This document shows positions 55,259-64,000 of a stretch of 64,000 nucleotides of DNA, piece by piece; position 1 is the stretch's first letter, and every line of letters begins with the position of its first letter. The notes beneath the pieces were generated by a model, which had not been told where the DNA came from, did no database searches, and worked only from the letters and a program-made list of their open reading frames with translations. Both the position numbers and the translations under genes were made by a program. The DNA comes from UBA1941 sp046329575 (lineage in GTDB: Bacteria > Bacteroidota > Bacteroidia > Chitinophagales > LD1), in NCBI GenBank assembly GCA_046329575.1, contig JAXLUJ010000008.1, positions 62,001 through 126,000 of the forward strand, in the 5' to 3' direction.

Positions 55259-58168
55259 TCAATATCCAAACAACTCTTTCAAGCTGAGTTCTTTCACAGG
55301 GCCTAACGCCTCAAGCGCTTTGAGGTTTACATCTTCCTTACTGCCCAGCACCAAATACACATACTTCTTCCCCTTAACATGCTGATTGAAGAACGATTGC
55401 ACATCCGTGATTTTCATCTTTCCGGCCTGATCGAAAATGTCTTTACGAATATCGTAATCTAAACCGCGTTTGGCCGCCCGGCGATACGCCCAATACACAT
55501 CATCGCGCGTAATCCAATCGTTCTCCATGTTTTTGATCATACTTTCTTTCGACATATTGAACTGTTGTTCAGCCATCGGCATTTCATCGTATAAATGCGA
55601 CATTTCTTTTACTGCTGTAGGCAGCTTGTCGGCCTGAGTGCCAACATACGCCACTAAAGCAAAATGCTGATCCTTTCTAACCGGCACTCCAAACTGGCCA
55701 TAAACTGAATAGGCCAATGCTTGCTTTTCGCGAATCTCCTGAAACAATACGCTCGACATATTTCCACCATAATATTCATTGAACATCGCTACAGCAGGCA
55801 TCATTGATTTGTTATACACCTCATCCCAACTCAGCATCATCAACTCGGCTTGCTTCATCGGATAGTTGGCAAAGTAAACTACCGGTTCACCAATCGCCTT
55901 TTCGGGATAATCTTCGGCAACAGGATAATCTTTCAGCGAGCTGCTTACATGATGGGCCTTATCTAAAGAAGCAACGGCCGCACTGATATCGTTCTGGCCA
56001 TAATAGAAAATGCTGTGCTTGTACGCCAACAAATCGTGAATGTATGCTACAAGTTCTTCAGCCTTTATATTTCGAATTTCGTCATCGCTCAATACATTGT
56101 TGAACGGATTTTTAGGTCCGTACTTGCCATAGTTGGCCAATGCTTTTTGAAGAATCACACTTTTATCGAGCTTGGCATCAGCCCGCATTTTTAACTCGTC
56201 GCCAACCATGTTATCATACACTTGCTGATCGGCTTTTACATTTGAAAGAATGTGATCAACCAATGCAATGCCTTTGTCGAGATTTTTTTCTAAACCCGCC
56301 AAATTCACCTTCACTTCATCGCGGGTACATTCTACTTCGAAAGTTAGACCTAGTTTATAAAACTCTTCTTTCAGTTGCGCAGCAGTATATTTATCGGTTC
56401 CCAGATAGTCTAAATAATCGGTGGCCAGTTTTAATTTTCGGTTGTTGTCGGTACCCATATCAAAAATGTAACTCAACCGGAATGTTCCGTTCAACTCGTT
56501 GTGGATGTAATCAACCGGAATACCGTTTTGCATTTTGCCATGCGAAATGTCGTTGGCAAAATCCATAAAGTGCGGCGTTACGTGGTCCATCGGCATTTTA
56601 TCAAACTTCTCGCGGAAGGCTGAAGCCAGATCTTTATTGGTTTCCACCGGTGTAATGGCAGGCTTCTCCACCTTGAACAAACTTGGCTTACCCATTTTCT
56701 TATAACAGGTGGCGTAATTATTCGTGTAATGCGATTTCGCAAAAGCCATCACATCAGCTTTGGTAATCTTGCTCATTTCATCGATCTGACGGAAGTGATC
56801 GGCCAGCGGTTCATCCTTTACAAAGGCAAATACCATGTCAAAAGTGCGGCCTTCATTGGTTTCCGCCTGTTTCATTTTTTCCAGACGCATATTGTCGATA
56901 ATGGCCGGAATCACCCAATCGGCAAAACGTCCCTCTTTTACTGAGTCTAATTGCGCCAACAACAATTGTTGCACTTCCTGCAACGATTGGCCTTGCTTAG
57001 GTTCGCCATATAATTTCTGCACCGTGTAATCTTTGTTATCCGTCAGATAGCTGGCTGCTGCAAGTGTTTTCTGCTGTAATAATAAGTTCAGGTCAATTAA
57101 TCCCGAACCTTTTCCGTTGGAAAGAATGGCGTCAATCAGTTTTACATACAAATATTCTTTGGAGTTGGCGCCATCAAAGCGAAAGCCTACAAAAACATGT
57201 TCAGGTTCCTGACCGAATTTTTCGGTGGAAACCGGCTGCGCAATCGGCACCGGCGGCGCCTTTACAAAAGCAGGAACATCTTTCTTCTTCCAACTGCCAA
57301 AATATTTTTTGATCAATGCAATCGTCTTATCAGGGTCTAAATCACCGCTCAGCACAATAGCGCAATTATTCGGTACATAATAGGTATCAAAATACTTGTG
57401 GATGTTTACCATGGAAGGATTCTTCAAATGGCTGCTCAGCCCTATAGTAGTTTGTGTTCCATACGGGTGATTTGGCATGAGCATAGAATCTACAGCCTGA
57501 TAGCTCCATTCCTGATCAACCCCTGTGCTGATATTGAATTCTTCATACACCGCTTCCAATTCCGTATGGAAGATGCGCAGTACCAGATTTTGAAAGCGGT
57601 CGCCTTCTACTGCCAACCATTTTTCAAGCGCATTGGAAGGAATGTCATTTACATAACAAGTTAAATCGCGATCGGTAAAGGCATTCGTGCCCTTAGCGCC
57701 CAGCGAGCCAACCATTTTATCGTATTCATTCGCAATTGAAATTTTAGAAGCCAGATACGAAAGCGAATCAATTTGATGATACAACTCCTTCTTTTTAGCC
57801 TCATCCGGTTCGTTCATGCGCTTTTCAAACAAATCTGAAATAGCATTCAAATACGGCTCTTCTTTGGAATAATCGGTAGTGCCGAATTGCTTTGTGCCCT
57901 TGAAAAGCATATGTTCCAGATAATGCGCCAGTCCGGTAGTTTTTGCCGGATCGTACTTGCTGCCAGCCTTAACGGTAATGGCCGTTTGAATGCGCGGCGC
58001 GGTTTTGTTCACCGAAATGAAAACCTTTAAGCCGTTGTCTAAAGTGTACTCTTTAACAGGGTACGGATTTCCTGAGCTGCCGGCAGCCAATTGTGTTTTG
58101 CCATCGCGGTGACAACCCGTCAATGCTGCGAAAAGAAGTACAACTACGATCGGAAAGATGCGTTTCAT
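55259..58168 (-). CDS. M16-family zinc peptidase lipoprotein
   Basis: A 969-aa protein made of two pitrilysin-like halves. The N-terminus is a lipoprotein signal ending in LTGC (Cys19). The inverted zinc motif HxxEH is H82-Y-L-E85-H86 with the third ligand in the downstream TELEAVYEEFN segment. The second half (from ~500) lacks the zinc motif, as usual for the inactive half that forms the closed chamber. Such enzymes cut small peptides or unfolded proteins in the periplasm. Length is typical for the two-repeat form. Single gene on the minus strand, its start divergent from the sugar nucleotidyltransferase. Confidence 0.94.
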   Translation of the reverse strand: MKRIFPIVVVLLFAALTGCHRDGKTQLAAGSSGNPYPVKEYTLDNGLKVFISVNKTAPRIQTAITVKAGSKYDPAKTTGLAHYLEHMLFKGTKQFGTTDYSKEEPYLNAISDLFEKRMNEPDEAKKKELYHQIDSLSYLASKISIANEYDKMVGSLGAKGTNAFTDRDLTCYVNDIPSNALEKWLAVEGDRFQNLVLRIFHTELEAVYEEFNISTGVDQEWSYQAVDSMLMPNHPYGTQTTIGLSSHLKNPSMVNIHKYFDTYYVPNNCAIVLSGDLDPDKTIALIKKYFGSWKKKDVPAFVKAPPVPIAQPVSTEKFGQEPEHVFVGFRFDGANSKEYLYVKLIDAILSNGKGSGLIDLNLLLQQKTLAAASYLTDNKDYTVQKLYGEPKQGQSLQEVQQLLLAQLDSVKEGRFADWVIPAIIDNMRLEKMKQAETNEGRTFDMVFAFVKDEPLADHFRQIDEMSKITKADVMAFAKSHYTNNYATCYKKMGKPSLFKVEKPAITPVETNKDLASAFREKFDKMPMDHVTPHFMDFANDISHGKMQNGIPVDYIHNELNGTFRLSYIFDMGTDNNRKLKLATDYLDYLGTDKYTAAQLKEEFYKLGLTFEVECTRDEVKVNLAGLEKNLDKGIALVDHILSNVKADQQVYDNMVGDELKMRADAKLDKSVILQKALANYGKYGPKNPFNNVLSDDEIRNIKAEELVAYIHDLLAYKHSIFYYGQNDISAAVASLDKAHHVSSSLKDYPVAEDYPEKAIGEPVVYFANYPMKQAELMMLSWDEVYNKSMMPAVAMFNEYYGGNMSSVLFQEIREKQALAYSVYGQFGVPVRKDQHFALVAYVGTQADKLPTAVKEMSHLYDEMPMAEQQFNMSKESMIKNMENDWITRDDVYWAYRRAAKRGLDYDIRKDIFDQAGKMKITDVQSFFNQHVKGKKYVYLVLGSKEDVNLKALEALGPVKELSLKELFGY

Positions 58169-58336
58169 TCATTTGAATTTTAGAAGCCGCAAGGTAGAAA
58201 ATTTAAAAGCACACCAACTTGTAAGAAAGACCAAAATCAAGCCGGCTCCTAAAATTTGTTAGCGCCCATTATAGAATGGAAGTCGAATTGCTTAGGTTTG
58301 TTTGTTCGTTTCATCACCGGTTTAAATTCACAAAAA

Positions 58337-59338
58337 ATGCAAGCCATTATTCCCGTTGCAGGCGCAGGTACGCGGTTACGTCCGCTCACCTATACGCAAC
58401 CCAAAGTGCTGATTGCCGTTGCCGGCAAACCGATACTGGCCTATATTATTGAAAATCTTCAGCAGAACGGGGTTACCCATTTTGTTTTTGTGATCGGCTA
58501 TTTGGGCGAAAAAATCAAAGAATATGTGGAAACCCATCACCCCGATCTTCATGCCGATTTCATTTGGCAGGAAGAGCGCAACGGCCTGGGTCATGCTATT
58601 TACAGCGCAAAAGACAGTGTTGACCGGAACCAACCGCTCATCATTCAGTTGGGCGATACCATTTTGGATGCCGATTTTACCGCTATACTCAACAGCGGAT
58701 TCTCTACCTTATGCGTTAAAAAAGTGGAAGATCCGCGCGCCTTTGGCGTAGCGCAGCTTTCAGAAGACGGCAGCATTACCAGCTTGGTGGAAAAGCCACT
58801 CATACCTAAGTCAAATATGGCGCTGGTAGGTTTTTATTATATCAAAGAAACCGCGGCGCTATTTGCGGCATTGCAATTTAATATTGAGAATAACCTGCGC
58901 ACCAACAATGAATTCTACCTCACCGATGCGCTGCAAAGAATGATTAGCGAAGGCGCACACTTCAAAAGTTATAAAGCGGAACATTGGTTTGATGTTGGCA
59001 AAAAGGATATTCTTCTGGAAACAAATGCGATACTGCTGCGAAAAAACGGCAGCACCGGGCGCAGCAATCTTCCCGCTGATTCCATCTTTATTCCACCGTT
59101 TTATGTGGCCGAAAATGCGCGCATTTCCAATTCGATTATCGGGCCGTACGTAACCATAGGTGAAAATTCGGAAATATCGAACTGCATGCTTCGCAATTCC
59201 GTGATCGGTAGTTTTTCAAAACTCGAAAATGTAACGCTTCACGCCTCGCTCATTGGCAGCGATACTACCGTGAAAGGCAACAGCCAAAGCCTAAACATTG
59301 GCGATAATACAGAGATCGACCTCCGCGGAAACGCTTAA
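58337..59338 (+). CDS. sugar-1-phosphate nucleotidyltransferase
   Basis: A 333-aa enzyme that makes an NDP-sugar from a sugar-1-phosphate and NTP. The nucleotide-binding start IPVAGAGTRLRPLT, the lysine in PKVLIAVAGKP and the sugar-binding GDTILDADF are present. Residues ~265-333 form a left-handed beta-helix (IGPYVTIGENSEISNCML...) as in the RmlA/GlmU-like family. Substrate (glucose, mannose or GlcNAc phosphate) cannot be settled. The ATG at 58337 is preferred over a TTG 27 codons earlier because the family motif begins right after it. Confidence 0.92.
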   Translation: MQAIIPVAGAGTRLRPLTYTQPKVLIAVAGKPILAYIIENLQQNGVTHFVFVIGYLGEKIKEYVETHHPDLHADFIWQEERNGLGHAIYSAKDSVDRNQPLIIQLGDTILDADFTAILNSGFSTLCVKKVEDPRAFGVAQLSEDGSITSLVEKPLIPKSNMALVGFYYIKETAALFAALQFNIENNLRTNNEFYLTDALQRMISEGAHFKSYKAEHWFDVGKKDILLETNAILLRKNGSTGRSNLPADSIFIPPFYVAENARISNSIIGPYVTIGENSEISNCMLRNSVIGSFSKLENVTLHASLIGSDTTVKGNSQSLNIGDNTEIDLRGNA

Positions 59339-59390
59339 TATAAGCACCACTCTCAACTTTCATCTCTCCACTCTCCACTTTCCAATTCAT

Positions 59391-60290
59391 CTACCCTTTC
59401 GGGTTCACCCGCTGCGCTACTATAATACTGAGCTCATAAAGAAAGTAGATGGGCACGGCCACTATCATCATCGTGAACATATCGGGTGAAGGCGTGATTA
59501 CCGCAGCCAGTATCATAATTACAACCGATGCATGCCGGCGGTAATTGCGCATGAACTCGGCGCTGATAACGCCTAATTTGGCTAGAAAGAAAATGATCAT
59601 CGGTAATTCGAAAATGATACCACAACCTAACATCATCATCGTAATAAAACCAATGTAATTATCAAGTGTAAATAAATTGTTGATCTGATCGCTTACAAAA
59701 TAATGAGCCGCAAAATTCAACGAAAACGGAATGATCAGAAAATACGCAAATGCCACTCCTGCAAAAAAGAAAAACGAACAAAGCACAATCACGCGGCTCG
59801 ATGCCTTTGCTTCCTGCTCACTTAGCGCAGGTTTCACAAACGCCCACAGTTCATAAATCACGTAAGGAAAAGCACCAATTACACCAAGCACTAAACTCAT
59901 TTGGATTTGCGTAATGAATTGACCGAATAATTCGGTGTTCATAAACTTCAGGTTCAAACCCTGAACACATAAACCTTCCTCAGGACAAAGCAGCGGACTG
60001 ATGTTGCACAAAACCGGCCGCACCGCATTGCTGAAATGGCACAAAGCCCGATAAGTGAGAAAATCGCTTCGCACCGGTCCGAAAATGAGGTGATCGAAAA
60101 CCCATTTGCTTTCAATCAGCGCCGCAATCGTAATGATGGCAATAGCAAGTACCGAACGGAAAAGATGGCCGCGCAACACTTCAATGTGATCAAAGAAGCC
60201 CATTTCAGCATCGGCAGGCGCATTCAGTTTTTTAAACACGGCGCGAATGTAATTTGATAATCCGGTGATTTTAAAATTTCCGGCCGCCAA
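59391..60290 (-). CDS. tatC: Sec-independent protein translocase TatC
   Basis: Integral-membrane subunit of the twin-arginine translocase that recognises RR signal peptides. Six hydrophobic segments are visible, with the signature MGFFDHIEVLRGHL near the N-terminus and the conserved Glu in the second helix region (AFPYVIYELWAFVKPAL). A large periplasmic loop with Cys (CHFSNAV..CNISPLLCPEEGLC) is typical of the Bacteroidota form. The frame is open to a TTG at 60290 (299 aa); GTG at 60239 and ATG at 60203 are other possible starts, and the PADAE just before MGFF suggests that one of the longer forms is right. TatA is not next to it. Confidence 0.94.
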   Translation of the reverse strand: MAAGNFKITGLSNYIRAVFKKLNAPADAEMGFFDHIEVLRGHLFRSVLAIAIITIAALIESKWVFDHLIFGPVRSDFLTYRALCHFSNAVRPVLCNISPLLCPEEGLCVQGLNLKFMNTELFGQFITQIQMSLVLGVIGAFPYVIYELWAFVKPALSEQEAKASSRVIVLCSFFFFAGVAFAYFLIIPFSLNFAAHYFVSDQINNLFTLDNYIGFITMMMLGCGIIFELPMIIFFLAKLGVISAEFMRNYRRHASVVIMILAAVITPSPDMFTMMIVAVPIYFLYELSIIVAQRVNPKG

Positions 60291-60310
60291 AAAACGGTAA
60301 AATCAAAAGG

Positions 60311-61282
60311 CTACGGATTAGCGCCTTCCAATATTTTGAAAATCTCGGCTAAATCGGGACTAAGAACAATTTCAATGCGGCGGTTCTTGCTGCGCCCTTC
60401 TGCCGTTTCATTTTCACCCAGCGGAAAAAATTCGCTGCGGCCGGAAGCCGTAATGCGTTTAGGGTCTAGCTTGCCTTCGTTCACCATAATTTCAGCAACA
60501 GTAGATGCGCGCATCACGCTAAGGTCCCAGTTGTTCTTGATTTCCCCTTTCGGATTGGCGTACTGTTTATTGTCGGTATGCCCTTCCACCACCACACCAA
60601 TGTCGGCCTGCTTGTTTAGCACCTCAGCCACTTTGCGTATAGCGCTTTTGCCTTTTTCATCAACCGTAAAACTTCCCGTTTTAAATAACAGCTTATCGGA
60701 AAGCGAAACATACACCTTTCCATTCTGTTCCGTCACTTTCAGTTCATCAGAGGTAAAGCCTTTCAAGGCATCTGAAATTTTCTTTTTCAGCGCGGCCACT
60801 GCTTCATCTTTTCTGGCAATCAGCGATTCCAGTTCTTTAACGCGCTTCTCCCGTTCGTTTAATTGTTCACTCAGCTTTTTCAAATCTTCAGCTCTGGCAT
60901 TCAGTTCGCGTTCTTTGTCCTGCAACTGCAACCCCAGTTTTTCTTTGTCTTTCGACGAGGATTTGGAAAGGTCGTCATACTGCGATTTCATTTTGTCATA
61001 CAACGCATTGGCATCGTCCTGAGCCTTTTTCAGACGTTCGGCACGTTCGCTCAGGGTGAGATTCTTATTTTTCAGTTCGGCCACCTCTTTGTTCAGGTTG
61101 CCCAACATATCGTTCAGCCTCGAAATTTCATCGTTGGCTTTGTCGAGCTTTTCGTTGCAATCCTTTTTTTCATTCAGATATTTATTCGCAAGTGCCTGTT
61201 GTTCATCCAGTTTCTTCTTAGAAACCAAACACGATGACATGGAAAAAAGGAGTACCGAAACCGCAATAAAACGCCACTTCAT
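60311..61282 (-). CDS. OmpA-family lipoprotein with long coiled coil
   Basis: A 323-aa protein. The ATG at 61282 gives a lipoprotein signal ending MSSC (Cys18); a much longer frame upstream reads through a divergent promoter region and is rejected. Residues 25-195 are an unbroken coiled coil (EISRLNDMLGNLNKEVAELKN and similar). Residues ~205-320 are an OmpA peptidoglycan-binding domain with LLFKTGSFTVDEKGKSAIRKV, EGHTDN and AEGRSKNRRIEI. Probably anchors the outer membrane to the cell wall. The stop lies 20 bp from tatC on the same strand, so these may be cotranscribed. Confidence 0.92.
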   Translation of the reverse strand: MKWRFIAVSVLLFSMSSCLVSKKKLDEQQALANKYLNEKKDCNEKLDKANDEISRLNDMLGNLNKEVAELKNKNLTLSERAERLKKAQDDANALYDKMKSQYDDLSKSSSKDKEKLGLQLQDKERELNARAEDLKKLSEQLNEREKRVKELESLIARKDEAVAALKKKISDALKGFTSDELKVTEQNGKVYVSLSDKLLFKTGSFTVDEKGKSAIRKVAEVLNKQADIGVVVEGHTDNKQYANPKGEIKNNWDLSVMRASTVAEIMVNEGKLDPKRITASGRSEFFPLGENETAEGRSKNRRIEIVLSPDLAEIFKILEGANP

Positions 61283-61382
61283 GAAAACAAATTTGAATCG
61301 AAAATACTTCGGCAAATTGCGGCCGGCGAGGGTACTTTTCCTCAGGTATTGTTGACTGTCTGTTTTTGTTGAAACCATCGGC

Positions 61383-61412
61383 TTGTTTATTCTGCGGGAA
61401 AAGGTATTTTTA
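61383..61412 (+). promoter_or_regulatory. probable promoter of gliding-CTD operon
   Basis: TTG at 61383-61385, a 19-bp spacer and TATTTTTA at 61405-61412 match the Bacteroidota promoter layout (TTTG, 19-20 bp, TAnnTTTG) with one mismatch in the last base. It lies 39 bp before the ATG at 61451 in the divergent gap between the OmpA-like gene and the gliding-CTD gene. Confidence 0.45.
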
Positions 61413-61450
61413 CGAGCCGGTGCAGTGCAAAATTGCGCCTGGTAAGGCTT

Positions 61451-62761
61451 ATGAAAAAAATGTACTTGATTCTTTCCGTTTGCTGCGGTATCCAGGCTGC
61501 TCAGGCCCAGGTATGGTTCAACAACGGAGCAGTGGTAGGAATTACCGACAACTGCGCGGTAATTGCCAACGGCAGTGTTCGCAATGGCGCTACTTCTCAA
61601 CTCAGCAATAAAGGCGACTTCCATATTGAAGGTAATTTTGAGAATGATTTGGGTGCTACTGCTGATGGATTTTCATCAGGATTGGGCAACTACCGGGTGC
61701 GCGACAATTGGGTAAATAATGGGGTTTTCAATGCCGATCAATCCAGTGTTTATCTCTCTGGCGCCACGCAGCAAATCACCGGAAATAATGTGACCACCTT
61801 CCACAATCTGATCACGGAAACCCCGGGTTCGGTAAAAACGCAAACTATTGATGCCAATGTGAAAGGCGTTCTTACACTCAATCAGAACGAATTGGCCACT
61901 GCCGATTATATTCTTACTATCCAGAACGCCTCACCGGCTGCTATTGTGCAAAATGGTGTGAATTCGGCATTTGTGAGCAGCACCAATAATGGTCGCCTGG
62001 TGCGCAACACGAATTCCACTCAGGAATATATTTTCCCTACAGGAATTCAAAATGCTGCAGCTGCTAAGATTCGCGAACTGAGCGTTACACCAACTAATGC
62101 CGATCCGCGTTCCTACAGTGTGCGCTATGCTGAAAATCCGGGAACCTCTAATACCACAACTGCCGATGGTTATAACATTGCCAACAAGGCAGGAACGGTA
62201 ACTTTGGTGAACGATAACTTCTACCACTTGGTGCGCTCTTCCGATCAGGCTCCTGCTGCCTTGAGCATTTTTTACGATAAAGCGCAGGACAATACCTGGA
62301 AAGGCATCGGCCGCTGGCAGAATGTTCCGGAATGGCAGGATTTAGCCAGTGTAACGGAAAGTGCCGGCCAGGCAGGATCCGGACGATTCCGTTTATCAAA
62401 AAGCGCATGGATTCCGTCCATTAAGGATACTGCTTATGCCCTCATCAATACACAGGATGTAAAAGTTGACTTTAACTTCCCTACCGTATTTGCTCCGGGC
62501 TCTACTTCTGCAAAACCAGAAGACACGTACTTCACTATCATCAACCAGGCCGATCTGGTAACTCTGGAAGAACTAAGCGTGTTCAACCGCTGGGGTGAAA
62601 TGGTGTTCAACAGCAAGCGCGATGGCACCGACCGCTGGAATGGTCAGTATCAGGGCAAACTGCAACAACAGGCCAACTATGTTTTCTTAGCTACCGTTCG
62701 TAACAAACAAAGCGGTGCATTATATCCTACGGTAACGGGCAACGTTGCTCTGGTTTGGTAA
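61451..62761 (+). CDS. secreted protein with gliding-motility type C-terminal domain
   Basis: A 436-aa secreted protein starting at ATG 61451 (the frame also opens six codons earlier at TTG, less likely). Signal peptide to QAAQAQ. The body is beta-rich with NGSVRNGATSQLSNKGDFHIEGNF-type strands. The last ~85 residues are a gliding-motility-associated CTD: VNFPTVFAPGS-type entry (here FPTVFAPGSTSAKPEDTY), then LSVFNRWGEMVFNS and YVFLATVRNKQSG. This domain (type B CTD) needs a PorP/SprF partner for secretion, and the next gene is exactly that, 20 bp away. Confidence 0.92.
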   Translation: MKKMYLILSVCCGIQAAQAQVWFNNGAVVGITDNCAVIANGSVRNGATSQLSNKGDFHIEGNFENDLGATADGFSSGLGNYRVRDNWVNNGVFNADQSSVYLSGATQQITGNNVTTFHNLITETPGSVKTQTIDANVKGVLTLNQNELATADYILTIQNASPAAIVQNGVNSAFVSSTNNGRLVRNTNSTQEYIFPTGIQNAAAAKIRELSVTPTNADPRSYSVRYAENPGTSNTTTADGYNIANKAGTVTLVNDNFYHLVRSSDQAPAALSIFYDKAQDNTWKGIGRWQNVPEWQDLASVTESAGQAGSGRFRLSKSAWIPSIKDTAYALINTQDVKVDFNFPTVFAPGSTSAKPEDTYFTIINQADLVTLEELSVFNRWGEMVFNSKRDGTDRWNGQYQGKLQQQANYVFLATVRNKQSGALYPTVTGNVALVW

Positions 62762-62781
62762 ATTATTGAGAAGGAACCACT

Positions 62782-63828
62782 ATGAAGAAATTATATACCA
62801 CATTGTTAGCTGCTCTGGCCATCACTTTTGTTACGGCGCAGGACGTACATTACACGCAGTTTTACAATTCGCCATTAACTTTAAACCCGGCCATGACCGG
62901 CCTTACGCAAGGCACTTTCCGTGTTGGAGTGCACTACCGCAATCAATGGTTTACAGGAGTGAACAACGGTTTTTTTCGTTCGCCGTTTCAAACGCCGTCT
63001 ATCTACTTCGATATGCCTATAAAGGTATTCAGAAATGATCATGTTGGCGTTGGCGCAGTGATTCTGGCCGACCTTGCCGGTGCCGGTAGCATGAACACCT
63101 ATATGGGTATGGTATCCGGTTCTTATATCAAGTCGTTGGGAAAGGATCATAACCATCAATTATCTGCCGGTTTTCAGGTAGGTTATACGCAACTTCGTAT
63201 CAAGCAGGACGACCTGCACTGGGCCAGCCAGGCGCAAAACAACGAGTTCAACAGTAGTTTGCCAGCAGGTATAGCATTAAAACCGAATGTGAGTTATGTG
63301 AACCTGAACGTGGGCCTGATGTACTATGGCCGAATTATTCCGAAACTGGACCTTTATGCAGGTGCAGCTTTCTTCAATGCCACTACGCCAAAGTATAATC
63401 TGGGTGTGAATGAGGCTAAAAAGGATCTGAATTTCCGCTGGAATATTTCTGCCGGTTTGGACGCCAAACTAGGTAAGCAAAATCGCTTTCACTTGTTGCC
63501 ATCAGCATTATTTATGCGTCAAAGCACGGCCGACCAATTGAATATCGGTATGGGATTGGGTTATGACATTACTCGTGAGGCTAATCTTACTTTAGGCGGT
63601 TATGCGCGGGTAAACAACCTTACCAATAAGGATGCGGCTGCCGATGCCGGAATCGCTTATGTGGCATTGGATGTAAAAGGTTTTAAAATTGGAGCCAGCT
63701 ACGATTTTACTGCTTCCAAATTTAAAACGGCAGGCCCCGGAGTAGGTGGATTGGAGATTTCGTTGACCTATACCGGCCACGCCAAAAATTACGATCTCCG
63801 TAACATCATGTTCTGTCCTCGTTTCTAA
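62782..63828 (+). CDS. PorP/SprF family type IX secretion membrane protein
   Basis: A 348-aa outer-membrane protein of the PorP/SprF family, which retains or exports proteins that carry a type B sorting domain. Signal peptide (residues 1-19, cleavage near VTAQ/DV) followed by the family start DVHYTQFYNSPLTLNPAMTG and HYRNQWFTG, then a 14- to 16-strand beta-barrel body ending in Phe (FCPRF). It follows the gliding-type CTD gene by 20 bp and almost certainly serves that protein as partner, as is usual for such pairs. Confidence 0.95.
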   Translation: MKKLYTTLLAALAITFVTAQDVHYTQFYNSPLTLNPAMTGLTQGTFRVGVHYRNQWFTGVNNGFFRSPFQTPSIYFDMPIKVFRNDHVGVGAVILADLAGAGSMNTYMGMVSGSYIKSLGKDHNHQLSAGFQVGYTQLRIKQDDLHWASQAQNNEFNSSLPAGIALKPNVSYVNLNVGLMYYGRIIPKLDLYAGAAFFNATTPKYNLGVNEAKKDLNFRWNISAGLDAKLGKQNRFHLLPSALFMRQSTADQLNIGMGLGYDITREANLTLGGYARVNNLTNKDAAADAGIAYVALDVKGFKIGASYDFTASKFKTAGPGVGGLEISLTYTGHAKNYDLRNIMFCPRF

Positions 63829-63970
63829 TTGCAGAGACAGTTTAGTAAGAACTTACCAAAATGCTAAAGTGCTGTAATGAATACGGCATTGCTTCTTTTA
63901 CCTTGCAGGTGAAGCGAAGTTTTATTTTGTTGCAAGCCCATTTACCGGATACTGAAAACTGATTTCTGTT

Positions 63971-64000
63971 ATGCTGAAAACCATCTTCATTTTAATAGCT
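63971..64000 (+). CDS. partial gene cut by the window end
   Basis: The last 30 bp begin with ATG and encode MLKTIFILIA, a start typical of a signal peptide. The gene continues outside the window. Because the preceding genes are the gliding-CTD and PorP/SprF pair, it may be part of the same operon, though a gap of 142 bp separates them. Confidence 0.5.
   Translation, partial: MLKTIFILIA

Overview
The window comes from a member of the Bacteroidota, probably a Chitinophagales- or Sphingobacteriales-like lineage. The evidence is a PorP/SprF protein beside a protein with a gliding-motility type C-terminal domain, a DUF4835 (PorD-like) protein, two T9SS sorting-domain cargos, the long (~630 aa) Bacteroidota form of amidophosphoribosyltransferase, Bacteroidota-style MutL and TatC, many lipoproteins, weak Shine-Dalgarno signals and TAnnTTCG/TTTG-like -7 boxes. 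The sublineage is inference. I saw no rRNA, tRNA or CRISPR array.

Layout. 1-3264: small unknown genes, a WxxGYW-repeat secreted protein and a LytTR response regulator. 3534-26917: one co-directional accessory locus with a predicted outer-membrane protein, a secreted protein, a lipoprotein, a 2204-aa secreted giant, a small secreted protein and a 3526-aa Rhs giant. The Rhs giant ends in a toxin-like domain and overlaps a candidate immunity gene; a broken gene and a small membrane-protein gene follow. Gaps between the six main genes are 1-19 bp. 26918-32506: repeat-rich DNA between an alpha/beta hydrolase, an MscS channel and a fatty-acid desaturase, ending in a 1.4-kb array of about 25 palindromes. 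32534-45609: housekeeping and mixed genes (clpP, mutL, mscL, a transporter-like HEAT protein coupled to a cyclic-nucleotide-binding protein, an M48 lipoprotein, a nucleotidyltransferase pair, a flavin reductase-like protein, a second hydrolase, an M29 aminopeptidase). 45772-50299: two overlapping T9SS cargo genes. 50463-64000: thioesterase-like gene, purF-like gene, coaB-like gene, DUF4835, a repeat block, an M16 peptidase, a sugar nucleotidyltransferase, tatC, an OmpA-like lipoprotein, the gliding-type CTD protein with its PorP/SprF partner, and the first ten codons of a further gene.

The most unusual parts are (1) the giant Rhs locus, in which a previously unfamiliar ~75-residue four-cysteine module is repeated about ten times (with three degenerate relatives) upstream of the YD/Rhs core, and whose toxin tip carries a His/Cys motif like peptidoglycan-acting L,D-transpeptidase-type effectors; and (2) the palindrome array between the convergent desaturase and clpP-linked genes. 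Several intergenic repeat families are each present at two or more places in the window. All functional statements are read by eye from sequence; no searches were run.
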